From Siphonodentalium dalli (Eukaryota > Mollusca > Scaphopoda > Gadilida > Siphonodentaliidae): a DNA stretch of 64,000 bases. Positions 14,101 to 28,400 of the stretch are shown here, one piece after another. Location of the stretch: NCBI GenBank assembly GCA_032622095.1, contig CP136068.1, forward strand, positions 130,889,989 through 130,953,988. The letters are read 5' to 3'. Under the pieces are notes generated by a model that was not told the DNA's origin, searched no databases, and was given only the letters and a program-made list of their open reading frames with translations. The position numbers and the translations under genes are program-made. How positions within the stretch are numbered: position 1 is the stretch's first letter; each line of letters starts with the position of its first letter.

Positions 14101-16361
14101 TGCATGGTATAGTCTCTACAGAACCATGCAGTATTGATCGGCTGCTGTGCATCAGTTGGAAAATAAAGCTTTGAGATACATGTAGATCGTGTTGAGTTGT
14201 GGTGATTTTAGCTTATTTAAACAAATATTAAAACTTCCTTCGGTCTGATGATTGATCCAGTAGCGTGCCGGAGTAGACCCGTTAGAAATTCATTATGGAC
14301 CTACTTTCCCTTATAAATAAAAACAAATAAATGATTTTATGACGTTTATATAAATAGGAGAATGTTGCACGTCGGCTGATTTGGGTTGGCCACATGAGAG
14401 CCGATTACGACATTAATGCTTTAAGCCCACCGATCTACTGTGCGACATTCGCGCTCCCGAAATTCGTATTAGATAACAAGAAAACCATAGTCAGAAATGG
14501 TAACGCCACCAAGATCATATTATTAGCCATAAATATAAATTATAATATAATTATAATATAAACTAGCTTTCAAATTTTGAAGGTCAAGGTCAGGTCGGAG
14601 TCATGATTTGACCCGTCCAAAAAACACTCCCCCGACAAAAGTACCCATAGGTGTCCATCCGTTTTACCCGATTTGACCTTTGATTGACCATATTGAAGGT
14701 CAAGGTCACACCGGGGTCACGATTTGACCCGTTCAAAACACTCCCCGGACAAAGGTACTTATAGGTATCAAATTTCGTCGAAATCCGTCCGTTTTACCCG
14801 ATTTGACCTTAAATTGACCATTTTGAAGGTCAATGTCACGATTTGATCCGTCAAAAACACTTCCCGGGCACAATTACCCCTAAGTATCAGATTACGTCGA
14901 AATCTATGGAAAGCCGAAGGGGACATGCTAGTTGCTAATTGCTAGTTACACGACGCACGACTTGACGCGGTTTTTTAAGGTTTTTTAAGGTGTTTCAAAC
15001 TAGGAGATAGTGTTCTGCGTTTCAAGTGGTGATGAAATATAGTATTTTATTCAAATTTTATGGCATAAATTGTTATTAAAACCGTATATACTATAAAAAA
15101 AATCGATGACTCGAAAATTAGGTGGGCCATTAAAGTCAATACAAAGTCACAATTGCAGTTAGGTTCATCTCATACTCGTCTATTCAGCGATATTCTGCTA
15201 CGCAGTTTGTTATAGCCTCCAGTATTCATTAAGCGTTATAGCCCCACTGTTATAATCCGCCTTTAGCTGGCGTATTCTTGCCTCTGAGATTTTTTAGATA
15301 TTACGTCACACGTAATGACATTAAATCGCATGGAAACATAGCAATTGTGTGGGCTGCGTGGCGTGAATATGTAATGAGAAATAAGGTCATACGTAATGAC
15401 ATTAAACTCAAGAAAACCCACGAAAACAAAACAAAATCACATTTAATGTTTTAAGTTATTTTCTTCATAAAAAGAATCTTCGGGAATAGCGAACATTCAG
15501 AGAACCTTCGGAATAGTGGACCTTCGGGATAGCGAACCTTCGGAATAGAGACATGCCCCCAATATTCATATTACATGTATATGCCCAGAGTTCAAAGGTA
15601 TGGGCCCGTAAATTTCTAAATTTGGCCCTTAAAATATTGAACCCCAAATTGGAGCCCGCGCAGAACAGAACTTAAGTCAACTGTACCTGTGTCATGTCTC
15701 AATGCAGGAGGGTCAATATATACCGCAACATTCATATTATATGCCAAGAATTCAAAGGTATGGGCCCACGTAATGACATTAAATCTCAAGAAAACCCACG
15801 AGAACAAAACAAAATCACATTTAATGTTTTAAGTTATTTCCTTCATAAAAGGAATCTTCGTGATAATGAACCCTCTCAATACTTGAGAATATAGAACTAA
15901 CCTTAAAATAACAAAAACCTTCGGAATAGAGAACCTTCGGAATAGCGAACCTTCGGAATAGTGAACCTTCGGAATAGCGAATATTCAGAATAGAGAACCT
16001 TCGGAATAGTGGACCTTCGGGATAGCGAACCTTCTGAATAGAGACATGTCCCCCAATTACACCGGTGGCGTAAACACTAATCTGTGTCGGACTATCGTGA
16101 CTCTATCGGTACGGTTTACTCAAGTACGAGAATACCTAATCACCCATAATGCATTCGCCCATTGGTCCACTCGTAAATAAAATTACCAAAACATCTTACA
16201 CCTGTGGCGTAAATAATTGGTGACGTCACAAAATCAGATATAGTCTATATACGACCCAAGGCGTCCGGCTTTGGTTCGTTATAATACAATGGATCAGAAT
16301 GAATGTTTTAATTTTTATTATATTTTTCGAAATTTGATTTAGCAGGAATCTCTCTCTCTCC

Positions 16362-16411
<50 letters not shown>

Positions 16412-19400
16412 GACGCCAAAAACCTCCATGCACATGAAAATATGGCACTTTTGTCCGGGCTCTCGTGATACAATCTACTGTACATGTATAAGTATAAAAT
16501 ATTAAAGAGAGCAAAACAAAAAAAGGAAAAATTTCAAACTTCCGTACTATCGAGACTTTGCTGTCACAAAAATAGTTGTTTTATGTTTTCTTTTTCTTTT
16601 TCAATGGTATGTCAGGCTAAAAATACTCCAAATGAAAGGGTACGGAAACTATTGGATATCATACCATACAGACAATCCAACGCATTTGATGAACTTTACA
16701 ACGCCCTGTGTGAAACAACAAATGGCCATGCTGCTGACCTGTTACGCCCAGAGAGAGCGGAACAGCGGAAACGAGACGACATTGAACGGCTGCCTTTACC
16801 GAATCCGAGACGCTTTGTAACACAGGCCAGTCAGGATGAAGTGGATACTAATAATAAACCCGATCAAGGTTAGGACGTGCTATTAGAGATTAACCATTGT
16901 TGTACTAAATGCATCCTTTCATTCAGTTACAAGAAAACCATAGTCAGAAATGGTAACGCCACCAAGATCATATTATTAGCCATAAATATAAATTATAATA
17001 TAATTATACTATAAAGTAGCTTTCAAATTTTATGTGGGAAATTTGCATACTTCCATATTTCAAGTTTTCCCGTTTCTCGTGTTATACATTACATACTTCA
17101 AACTGTCTTCTTTATTACACAAGCTGATGGGCCCGACTTCGTCCGGGCTGTTTCCCATCAGATTTCCGGAGAAAGGCGCGATTTGACCTTGAATTGACGA
17201 TTTCGAAAGTCAAGGTCAAGTCAGGGTCATGATTTGACCCGTCCAAAACACTCCCCCGACAAAAGTACCCATAGGTATCAAATTTCGTCGAAATCCATCC
17301 GTTTTACCAGATTTGACCTTGTATTGACCACATTGAAGGTCAAGGTCACTCCGATGTCAGGATTTGACCCATTCAAAACACTCCCCGGACAAAAGTATCC
17401 CGAGGTATCAAATTTCGCCGAAATTCGTCCGTTTTACCCAAATTGAAGTTGCATTGACAATTTTAAAGGTCAAGATCAGGTCGGGGTCACGATTTGACCC
17501 ATCCAAACACTTCCCGGACACAAATACCACTAAGTATCAAATTACGTTGAAATCTATGGAAAGTCGAAGAGGACATGTTAGTTGCTAATTGCTAGATATA
17601 CGACGCACGACTTGTCGTGGTTTTTTAAAAGGTGTTTCAAACTAGGAGATAGAAGTATTCTGCGTTTCAAATGGTGATGAATTAGAGTATTTTATTCAAA
17701 TTGTATGGCATAAATTGTTATTAAAACCGTATATACTATAACAAAAATGAATGACTCCAGAATTAAGTGGGCCTTTAAACAAAGTCACAATTGCAGTTAG
17801 GCTCATCTCATACTCGTCTATTCAGCGATATCCTGCTGCGCAGTTTGTTATAGCCTCCAGCATTCATTGAGCGTTATAGCCCCACTGTAATAATTCGCCT
17901 TTAGCAGGCGTACTCTTGTTTCAGATTATTGAGATATTAGGTCACACGTAATGACATTAAATCGCAGGGAACATAGCAATTGTGTGGGCTGCTTGGCGTG
18001 AATATGTAATGAGAAATAAGGTCATACGTAATGACATTAAACTCAAGAAAACCCGCGAAAACAAAACAAAAACACTTCGGAATAGCGAACATTCAGAGAA
18101 ATTTTCGAATAGTGTACCTTCGGGATATTGAACCTTCGGACTAGAGAAATGCCCCACAATATTCATATTTTATGTCCAGAGTTCAAAGGTATGGGCCCAT
18201 AACATTCTAAGTTTGGCCCTTAAAATATTGAACCCCAAATTGGAGCCCGCACAGAACAGCACTCAAGTCAACTGCACCTGTGTCATGTCCCAATGCTGGA
18301 TGGTCCATATATACCACAACTTTCATATTATATGCCAAGAATTCAAAGGTATGGGCCCAGGTAATCACATTAAATCTCAAGAAAACCCGCGAAAACAAAA
18401 CAAAATCACATTTAATGTTCTAAGTTGTTTCCTCCTGTATCTGTATCGGTGTGCGCGCAGGATTAGTTCGGATGTGAGCACACACTCCATAAAAGGAATC
18501 TTCGTGATAATGAACCCTCTCAATACTTTAGAATATAGAATTAACCTAAAAATAACAAAAACATTCGGAATGGAGAACATTCGGAATAGCGAACCTTCGG
18601 AATAGTGAACCTTCGAAATAGCAAGTATTCAGAATAGAGAACCTTCGGAATAGTGGACCTTCGGGATAGCGAACCTTCATAATAGAAACATGTCTCCACA
18701 ATTACACCGGTGACGTGAACATGTGCTAATCTTTGTTGGACTATCGTCACTATCGGAACGGTTTATCTCTAGTACGAAATACCTAACCATAATACATTCG
18801 CCCAGAGGATTATCGATCGTCCGCTCAAACATAAGAAACACAACACCAGTGTACACCCACTGGGGTGGCGGTAATAAAAGTATATATTGGAATGGTCTGT
18901 TATTCATCTCGAGGGATGTGCCTGATAATATTGGTACAGTTATCTGTTATCTGTCAATTACTTTGGGCATTACTGTAGAGATAACTGTACAAGTAATAAA
19001 TTGAGCAGAAGTATTCCTATTCATTGGTGGAAATTTTCAAATAATAACTTCAACAAAATTGTCTGAACATTTCCTAAGGGACCTACTAGTCAATGAGTAT
19101 TGTGTAAATAGAGGGTTATCACACAAATTACCTATTTACATGCTTATTCAGACGACGGACAGATAATTCGCCTGGAGTGATATTTTTTCAGGAAATATAA
19201 GCGAACGACGGAAAGAAAAACAGATAATAAAAGTGTAGAAGGAAATTACTATTTATTGGTGGAAAAGTTCAGATAATGGTCGTTTGTTGAATATATTTTC
19301 TGGACATTTCCTAAGGGATAACTATATAAAATGGTTAGAAGGGAAGGGATTTTACACTCAATGTTCGTTTCCGGATGATAACGTTAGTAAGTCAGAACTG

Positions 19401-22400
19401 AATGGAAATAACTTTTGTATGTGAGTTTACTAGACCGAAGTACATGACAAGTTCGATTTTGTGCTCCGCCAGAGGGGGGGATTTCCCGGGCAAGTTTTTC
19501 CGCAACTCAAATATATTTTTTCTGCAAGTTTTTTTGACTGTTTTTTTTTCAATGAGTTTGGCTTAAAACACCTCAGAATAAGAGAAATAATGTAATTCTG
19601 ACTGCTAAACTGACTGCAGGCAGTTATCGTGTTGTATTTGTTGCAAATTTTGAAATCCAAGATGGCCGCTGGAAGCCATGTTTTTTTGGCCGAATGACCT
19701 CAAAACGACTCGTTCCTATTTACATGTCAATGTTAACATGCATGACAAATAGTATTCATATACAGCGGTTTACAGTTAATTTCCCCCCGCAAATCTCTGT
19801 TTTAGTGTTAAAAGGGGGTGGGTGTCCAAAAATGGTCGGAAAAAACTGCCGAAAATGAAAAAAAAAAAATCCACCCCCCCGGTTCCGCCGCCAATTTTCA
19901 CCAGAGTTACATATGGTCCTTTGTTGTAATTACCACGGGCATATATTGACTACTAGAACTACCAATTCTGCACCAACACGCGAACAATTTATAGTTTAAA
20001 GCGGTCTAAATTTTATTTGCAATTTGAAGCCCAAATATATGCATGTATAACCATCTTTCGTGCATTTGGGGGACGTTTTGATATCTCAGCAACGATTCTC
20101 TCTGTATATAAGGGCGGGCGTACACCATCCATCTTTAAGTGCTCGAAATCTATTGTCTAAATATATTCCGTCTTATGAAAGGACACATTGTCGATACAAC
20201 CAATATAAACTTGGTTGTCATGTTATTATTTTCGCGACACTTATAAATGGATGGGGTAATCATATTCTGTATTTGTATTGAATTAGTAACGGTTACAAAG
20301 TTTAAAGTATTAGTAATGTATTTATAATCAATAAATCTTGAAACTATATATAAAGTATTGTATTTGTGATAATATAATCTACAATTGTAGAGTATTTTCA
20401 ATTACTTTTTGATTACTTTTAGCTTCACCTTACCAAAGTATTCTAGATTATTTTGTTTTTCAAAAGTTGAGGCAAAACACACCTTACAATATCATCTATT
20501 TGAAGGGACCAAAATGACTTATATGATTAAATGGGCGCAATAAACTAAATCCGGCCATTTATGGGACCGTCTCCTTTTATACTCAACAGAATATATGCAA
20601 CAAATGAATTAGTTCGAGCTACAGATTAGTACAAAATACACTCGTGTGCTCTCTGATCGACGCAAACAACATGATAATTGTAATAATGAAAATATGTGTA
20701 TTTTGCACTAATCCATGGCTCAAACTCATTCATTAGATGCATATATGTATATTCTGTTGAGTATAAAAGGAGATTTTCCATAAATGACCAGACTAAGGCT
20801 ATGGTACACCTTTAATGTCCAAACAGATCACTCCTTGTGTTTACAAACATTAATACTTCGCTTGATCAAATGTGATGAAAATGACATGTGATTTCCCCCG
20901 TGAGCATTATTATCGAATTTGGCAATGGCTGCACCAAATAGTTCGATGCTCCATACATCTGGTTGAAAGATTACTTCGCCATAAATACACTTCCATAATT
21001 CGATGCCCTGTTACTATTTGCAGATGAGTGGCCAACATGTGGTGATATCAAAGCTTTTCGCACCAAGGAGATTGCTGTAGCAGATATATTTGATGAAGCT
21101 AAAACTAAACACAACGATAGAACAAAGGAAATCTATAACACTGATCAGGTTACTATTTTTTTCATTTAAACAGTATTTATTTGCCCCAATTAATATTACA
21201 TTTATGATGAACAACATTTTGATGATGGAAACATGAGTAGAATAGAAAAGGGGAAGAGGGGCTAGCAGTAAGCAGATATCCGATTTTGTTGAGCTATCTC
21301 ATCGGAAAAGTAGAACGATTGTAGAAATCAAGAAAGCGCGAATGGCAAGACTTAGTGGCCGAGAAACAGTAGGTTTAAGAAATGATGGTATATTAATATT
21401 ATGATGTACAGACGAGTTTACAATATGTGTTCAAAGGATAAGTAAGCATGTGAAGGTATTAAGGAGGGGGTATATTCACGAGGAATACGAGACAGAGAAC
21501 GGAAGAGCGATGGAGATAAAGAGTGTGTATGTGAAATTCGGTACCACTGTTGTGAAAACTTTGTAACTAACTTATGAAACGAACTATTTTAAAATGAGAT
21601 TTTTTAAAAACTAAATATGGTAACTAAGTGTGGGAACTCCGTGGACTTGTTAGTGTATTGTTTGAAATGACCGCTTGTTTAATAAAGTATTCCGTAGCTC
21701 TGAATATTTCATTATTTATTTCAGATGATAGCAATGGTGTGCCTTTAAGTACGATATTGGTATTTAAGAAAGTCGGGTCAATATTTGAGAATGAGCCAGA
21801 CCTGAGTTGAATATATCTTGGACAGAATAATAGAAAGTGTTTTTAGCCAAACGAAAACATGTTTTTCCAAACTTTCTTAGAAGTTACCAGACGTTATTGA
21901 AGACTACAAACAGCTTTTTGTGAATACTATTCAGCTAAAACTAAAGATTGTGAATATAAAGACCCACAACATTTTTCGAACAACCAGATCACGATATTCC
22001 ATATTATATACCATTTGAAAGAGGAAGTTCCAGTACATTGTATTATCAACTGATCGGGTCGTATAAACTGGGAACATATTGTTTTTATCGATGTACTGAG
22101 GTGTGATATGTGATTAATTTTGATCCAGACTGTACTATAAAGTCTATTATTCTCAATCGAAGGGGAATAACTTTATCTCTTAGTTTGAATTATGAAGCAT
22201 TCTGGGATGACAAAGGGGAGTCTTGAAATGAATCTGAGAATCTGTATCACTTGGTGGACACTCCAATGCCACAGCTGATCGTATGCTGTGCAATATATAT
22301 ATATTTTTGGTTCCTCTTCCAAATGGTATATAACATGGGGTGTGTTGTGTATAATGTAATCTGGTCATTCGATAATTAAGTGGACCTTTAATTTCTCTAT

Positions 22401-25400
22401 AAAGACATAATAAAGTGGTGAGTTTTGATCAAGCTGGGCGTTAGCCGCGTTACTCGCTGTGAAATTTGCCTTCGTTAAGGGTTCTAACAAGATTAGAGTT
22501 TTCCCTCTTGGTTCAGCCTTAAGTTTTTTTTAAAATAGTCTTCAAAACTGTTCCGAATGTATTATACCGGAAAAATCAAATCAACTAAAATCAATTATAA
22601 TTGAGAGAAGCCTTACCGGACATGTGTTTTCGATTCATATTTGTTATTATTATGTACCAAGGAATCCATAAATATAAAACTTGCTAGGAAGAACGAGATA
22701 CAGTATCTTTGATGGGTGTATGACAAAGGCTATTTAAAATACTTATATTGTGTTGTTGACTCGTTGCCATAGTCTTGTTGACTAATTATTACAATATTAT
22801 CTGATCATCGCAACACATATTGACCTGACAGTGGTTTAATCATAAAGCAATAGACTAATCACTTGCCAATATAAGAAAAGGAAGGATACACCAACTTATG
22901 GGCATCTTAATAGTTGGTTTAGTCATATGAACATCAGCATTATATACAATGAAACTAAATGTCTCAGTTAGAGTAACTACATGTACATGTTAACCCACGT
23001 AGATGTGTGAGCTCTCCCTAGCATGCATTAGCTGCAACTAAAAAATTGTGGTAACAGGGTTTTGTAACGTAGGGTTTGAGCGACTATTTTTATTATACTT
23101 CCATTGTTTAGCATGAAAGTATACTGTTTTTTTCTGATTTTTATTTTTCTCTATTATTATTTTACTTCTTTGAAATTTTATAACGAGCAAATCTCAGTAA
23201 TTACATGAGCTAGAACGCCGAAACTGTGTATGTATAAAATGGGTGTGTCATATCTCCGAAAATATAAGGAGTACAGCACTGAATTTGGTCGATAGATACA
23301 TCTTAATATCCATTGAAGCATGAGCACATCAAAAACTGTGTCCACCTTTCCTCTCCAGATGTATCTCCCATATATTTCGGTCAACCTCGAATTACATCTG
23401 ATCGCCTGTCCTCACACGTCAAGAACGATAGCTCGATTTAGTCTTTATGGTGGTGCTGGCCTACAACACCCTTCCACCATGACCCATGTCATATAGATGT
23501 TATGTAAACTGAATCCGTATTACTGTCGTGACTACCCCTCCTCTCCGTGGTTATGTGTTCGTCTGAGTCAGGGATTGGAGTCGAGGTATTATTATAGAGA
23601 TTATGGTCGTGGTGGGGTCACATTTTTTGTGAGGGGTAGGTACGCGGTCAGGCAGTTGAACGGTGTGCTGTTGGAGCGGATTCTAACCCACGATGTCTTA
23701 AAAGGGCAATATTAATAAGTTTAAATAAATAATAATATACTAAAAATGGAATTTGGTCGTAAAATATTGGTTCAACGGAGTGTCATGGGTTAGGCGCCTT
23801 TGATCTTGTACGACTTAAATGGCACTAACACACAATTTTAATTAAATAATTACTCTTGTACCCAAAATGTTTGGACCCTGGTAAACTGACACGGTGGGTA
23901 CCATTGGATAGGTTTATTTGATCGGGGGGGGGGCATAAAACTATACTATCATATATGAGCAATAAATAGTTAATTGTCAGCTTAGACGACATGTATGAAC
24001 ATTGGTTCACAAGGGGCACATGACCAGGGGAATATCTTGGGATAGGCCCCTTTGATCCCAGGTGACTTAAATGGGGACTAATAAATTATATTAACATAGA
24101 TGAGCAATAAAGAGCGCTTACTATCAGCTCAGAAGATATTTGGGTGAAATTGGCACTTTCAGGTAATTTGACAATGGGAGTGTCATGGAATATGTGCCGC
24201 TGACCTCAGATGACTTACAGAGGCACTAATAATTTGCAGTAAAGAGTTTGTTTTCAACTTAAAAATATAGAGATAGCTTTGTCCAGAGAGTGTCATGAAA
24301 TAGGTGATGTTTACCTCAGGTGACTAATAATTAATTTAAATGACTTGAAGGGGCATCAATAATTTACTCATTTTTTACTCGAGCAACACAGGGAACCCCA
24401 GCCATATGCCAATCCATTATGTTATATATGCGAGTCGACCATATGTCGCCTCGCATATATAAGAGAATGCATTGGCCTAACAATTTTTTATTTTATCATT
24501 TTTCATGATATTTCTTACATTCTTTAACAACTTTTATGATTACTTTAACACATTTGATAATTTTTCTTATATTTTTAACAATTTTATCTTTTTTTCTTAC
24601 ATGTTTCAACAATTTTATCATTTTTTCTTATATTCTTTAACAATTATATATTTTTGTCTTTCTTTAACAATTATTATCATTTTTGATAGCTAGTTATCAT
24701 TAAATCCATGGAAATATAACCTTTTTTCATTATTGCCCTAAAATAACATTTGAAAGTTATGAAACTAATCCACTGAAATTGTTGAAGAAAATGGTTGCTG
24801 GGCGGGTTATCACGCAGCTTTATATATCCCGTAAGGTTGCTTATATGACGCATAACACCTTTTGAATGAATTTCAGGTTTATCCTCTTTCATCGGACGAT
24901 AAAGGAGTGGGAATTGTTATTAAAAATGGTACGCAAAATTTTGATGTAGAAATCACGTCGGTTCAGGAATGTTTCCAAGCACTTGGATATATTCCACAGA
25001 ATCCACTCAAGAACTTGCCAAAGCAGGTATGCTGTACAGATGTACTAAACGAGGGTCTGTGCGTATACGCTGCGTCTGTTGCATACAGTAATGCCCTAAA
25101 TAATCGACTGCTTAACCACAGCAGAATTATGGGTATCTTTTCAGGATTTAGTCTGAAATATGGCTTGTTGCCTTTCATAGGAAAGCTCTCAGTGGCAACA
25201 ATCCATATTTCCGACTAAATCCTGAAAAGTTACCCATAATTATAATGTGGTTAAGTAGTCGATTATTTAGGCCATTACTGTAGCATACATTGAAGTGTAC
25301 ATGTGTTCAATAATATTGGCTGTCCTGATGGACGCGGAACATCCTTTGCATTCATTTCGCGCCACGTGTGTTCGGTTGCAGAGCTGGTAACTTATAAATC

Positions 25401-28400
25401 ATAAACAATATATCCAATAATCTGTGGTTAGTAAGCCTATTGTCAATCATCATAAACTTATCTGTGATCGTATACAAGTAAGCATCTAGGCGTTCTTTGA
25501 AATCTATCATTTCCTTCATGGCAAGAACAAATTGAGGAAGATTGTTCCAAGTTTGCAATACCCTCAATTGGTCGTTTGTATTTTATACTCGTGACCGCGA
25601 GTTCCCAGTCGATTAACCCTTTATCCAACAAAACGGCCAAAAACGCCCAAATAAAGCTTCAACAGCCTAAAATATATTCGGTCTGTCTCAATAACACCAT
25701 ACAAATATGGATATCATTGGAACCGGTTCATTGACCACATTGTGATGGTTACAGTTATGCCCTGTGCCAATGCATTCTCTTATATATGCGAGTCGACCAT
25801 AGGTCGCCTCGCATATATAAGAGAATGCATTGGCCTAACACTTTTTAACACTTTTATTACCATTTGTTCTTACATTCTTTAACAATTTTATAATTTGTTC
25901 TTACATTTTTTAACAATTTTTCTAATATTTTTCTACATTCTTTGACAATTTTATCATTTTTAATATGTGTTAAGCCAATGCATTCTCTTATATATGCGAG
26001 GCGACCTATGGTCGACTCGCATATATAAGAGAATGCATTGGCACAGGGCCGTTCTGTTGGGTAAAAAGTTATGGCAACATATCGTGATGTTTCCATTGTG
26101 TTTTGTGTACAACCGTTTAAAAACGGGACGTATTTATGTTATTGGTCGGTCCGTCGTGCCATCTGCCCATTCGTCTAGGTGTATCTCCGTCGGTCCGTAT
26201 TGGTAGCCTATAGTTTAAGGGAAAGGATATCCACATCTTCAATTTAGAAAATAAAAAAAGTTCCCATGCAGCCATAAATATATTTAGTATTACCCACTCT
26301 CAAAACTGAGCATCGGGGGCATACAGGCTTAGTGTTGAACTTGTTATCTAATTGATTTAATTCTGACTTCATGTGTAGTCCCACACAATTTAATATTTTC
26401 TACACTTTTCTCTTATCGACGAGTAGTTCCCTCATAGAATGTTCAGATAATGAGTTAAACAAACAATAGGCCGTTTGTTTGCCTTATTATCCAATCATTT
26501 CCCACCAATGAATATGAATCCTTCACATGTATGATATATATATATATGTCTCCATGTCGTATACTCTGGTTTTACCGAACATCCCTAAAACGAATCAAAG
26601 CTGTATAGTTTCACAAAAGACTACATTCAGTAAAGCAACGGCTAAACACATTTATAGTTATCTCCATTCTTAGCTATTCCGATGTATAGTTTCATAAAAT
26701 ACTACATTCATTAAAGCAATAATTAAACAAATTTATAATTATCTCGTCACACTGTCTATTATTTGCAGGTTTTGAAACAGGAGCTAACTCGTATTATCAG
26801 TCAAAAAGTGGAAACTACTTCGAAAAGTATAGTTGTGTTTGTGATTGCTGCACATGGAAATGCTGATGGATTTATATGTAGTGATGACACACAGATGGAG
26901 TTCTCAGAATTAAAAGAGATTGTCAGTTGTAAAAACCTGGAAGCTAAACCAAAACTGTTATTTGTACAAACATTGAAACAGACTGAAGGTAAGCGCATAT
27001 ACTTTGTTATCCGTGAAATATGTTTATAAGAGCGTATAGAAACGGGGATATGTATGTACATCTGGTGCAGCCTTGTGCGAATGATCGAGATTCAATGTGA
27101 AATCAAATACTAGTAATCGGTTATATTTGATTCCAAATCCCTTCGGCGATTCGATAATTGTTTAATCTTTCTGGGAGATTCTTGCAACTGTCTCTAATAT
27201 GTGAACGATTTTTTTAATCGATATTATTGCCGGTGAACATTAGGGAGATAAAAATGTACATGTGTTATTTTTATGAGAAACCCTCGACCCTTCACATTTT
27301 GGCATACAGTGTAGAGGCTAATTAGGTTTGCTGAATTATCATTATCAAATATTTGATTCCAGTCGAGGAACCCACCCATCAAAGCTGAGTGTGATTAGAT
27401 ATTGATTTTTGAAGTTTGCAATTTCTATTGTTTGTGGACCAGAATTTGTGCAGAAGCACTTGGTGAAACGGACGAAGATGAAAATAAAGATGGATAACTC
27501 TAAAATCAAGTGGTAATAATAGCCAGATTACCAAGTCCTTATACCAAATAATAGAATGGAATCCAGACGAGCGAATATGAAGAGACCACCTTGGTAGAGT
27601 TATATTCCCATGCTCTGGCAACTCAGAGAACAATTGACAGCACCCAATGGAATCAACTGCACAGATTGTCTAAAATTTCAGATTCATTTATTTACCATTC
27701 GCCATACATGATGTATATCAGCGGCCAGATGTACATAGCCCGTTTATATATACCCATCGGAATATGCGAGATTTACACAAGGAAAACACACTCCATAGTT
27801 TGGATCGATAAGCCTTGCCCTGTGTATTTGGATGTTGCTTTTTTTGCGATCGGTCGTCCGTATTATTTTGATGACACAACTATGGCCTTATCTTACCCTG
27901 TGGTCTCCGCGGAGGCATTTTCATTTTAGTGTATGTTTTTAGCCGCCGAAGCAGATTCATACTCCGATTTGTTTTGTTTAAATGAATTAGCAGTTTTGTT
28001 ATGACTGGCCACTGGGGAGGGCCCAGAACATGAGATTGACCATTGTTGGGCCTGTGAGAGAAATGTTTTTAATCTGAATATGACAATTCCAATCATTGGA
28101 AATTTCCAACCTATAATACCCCCACCTCCCCAGAAAAATTGCAACTTATGGCTATTTCAGTCCGAAATCGTCACTAAAAACAGGAAAATAGGAAACTGTT
28201 GGTCTAAAAACAACAAATTCACCACTGATAAATTGTTAGAAAATCAAACTAATCGAGAACAATTTTAACCTATTGCTGTGAAATTTCCAACTAATGTTGT
28301 GTCAGGTATGAAATATCTAACTGTTGAAAATTTTGACCGAAGTTGAAGAGGGGTCATACATCCCCACTGTCATACATTCCTGTTGGCATCCTACATCAAG

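Noticed and set aside
16308-16514. Minus-strand protein with an arginine-glutamate repeat
   Set aside because: It is a translation of the (CT)n microsatellite.
18213-18605. 130-codon open frame
   Set aside because: It lies wholly inside the segmental duplication, and its counterpart in copy A is differently broken; a repeat by-product.
27591-27929. 112-codon plus-strand frame as a caspase exon
   Set aside because: It shows no caspase similarity, and the flanking exons already join in phase without it.
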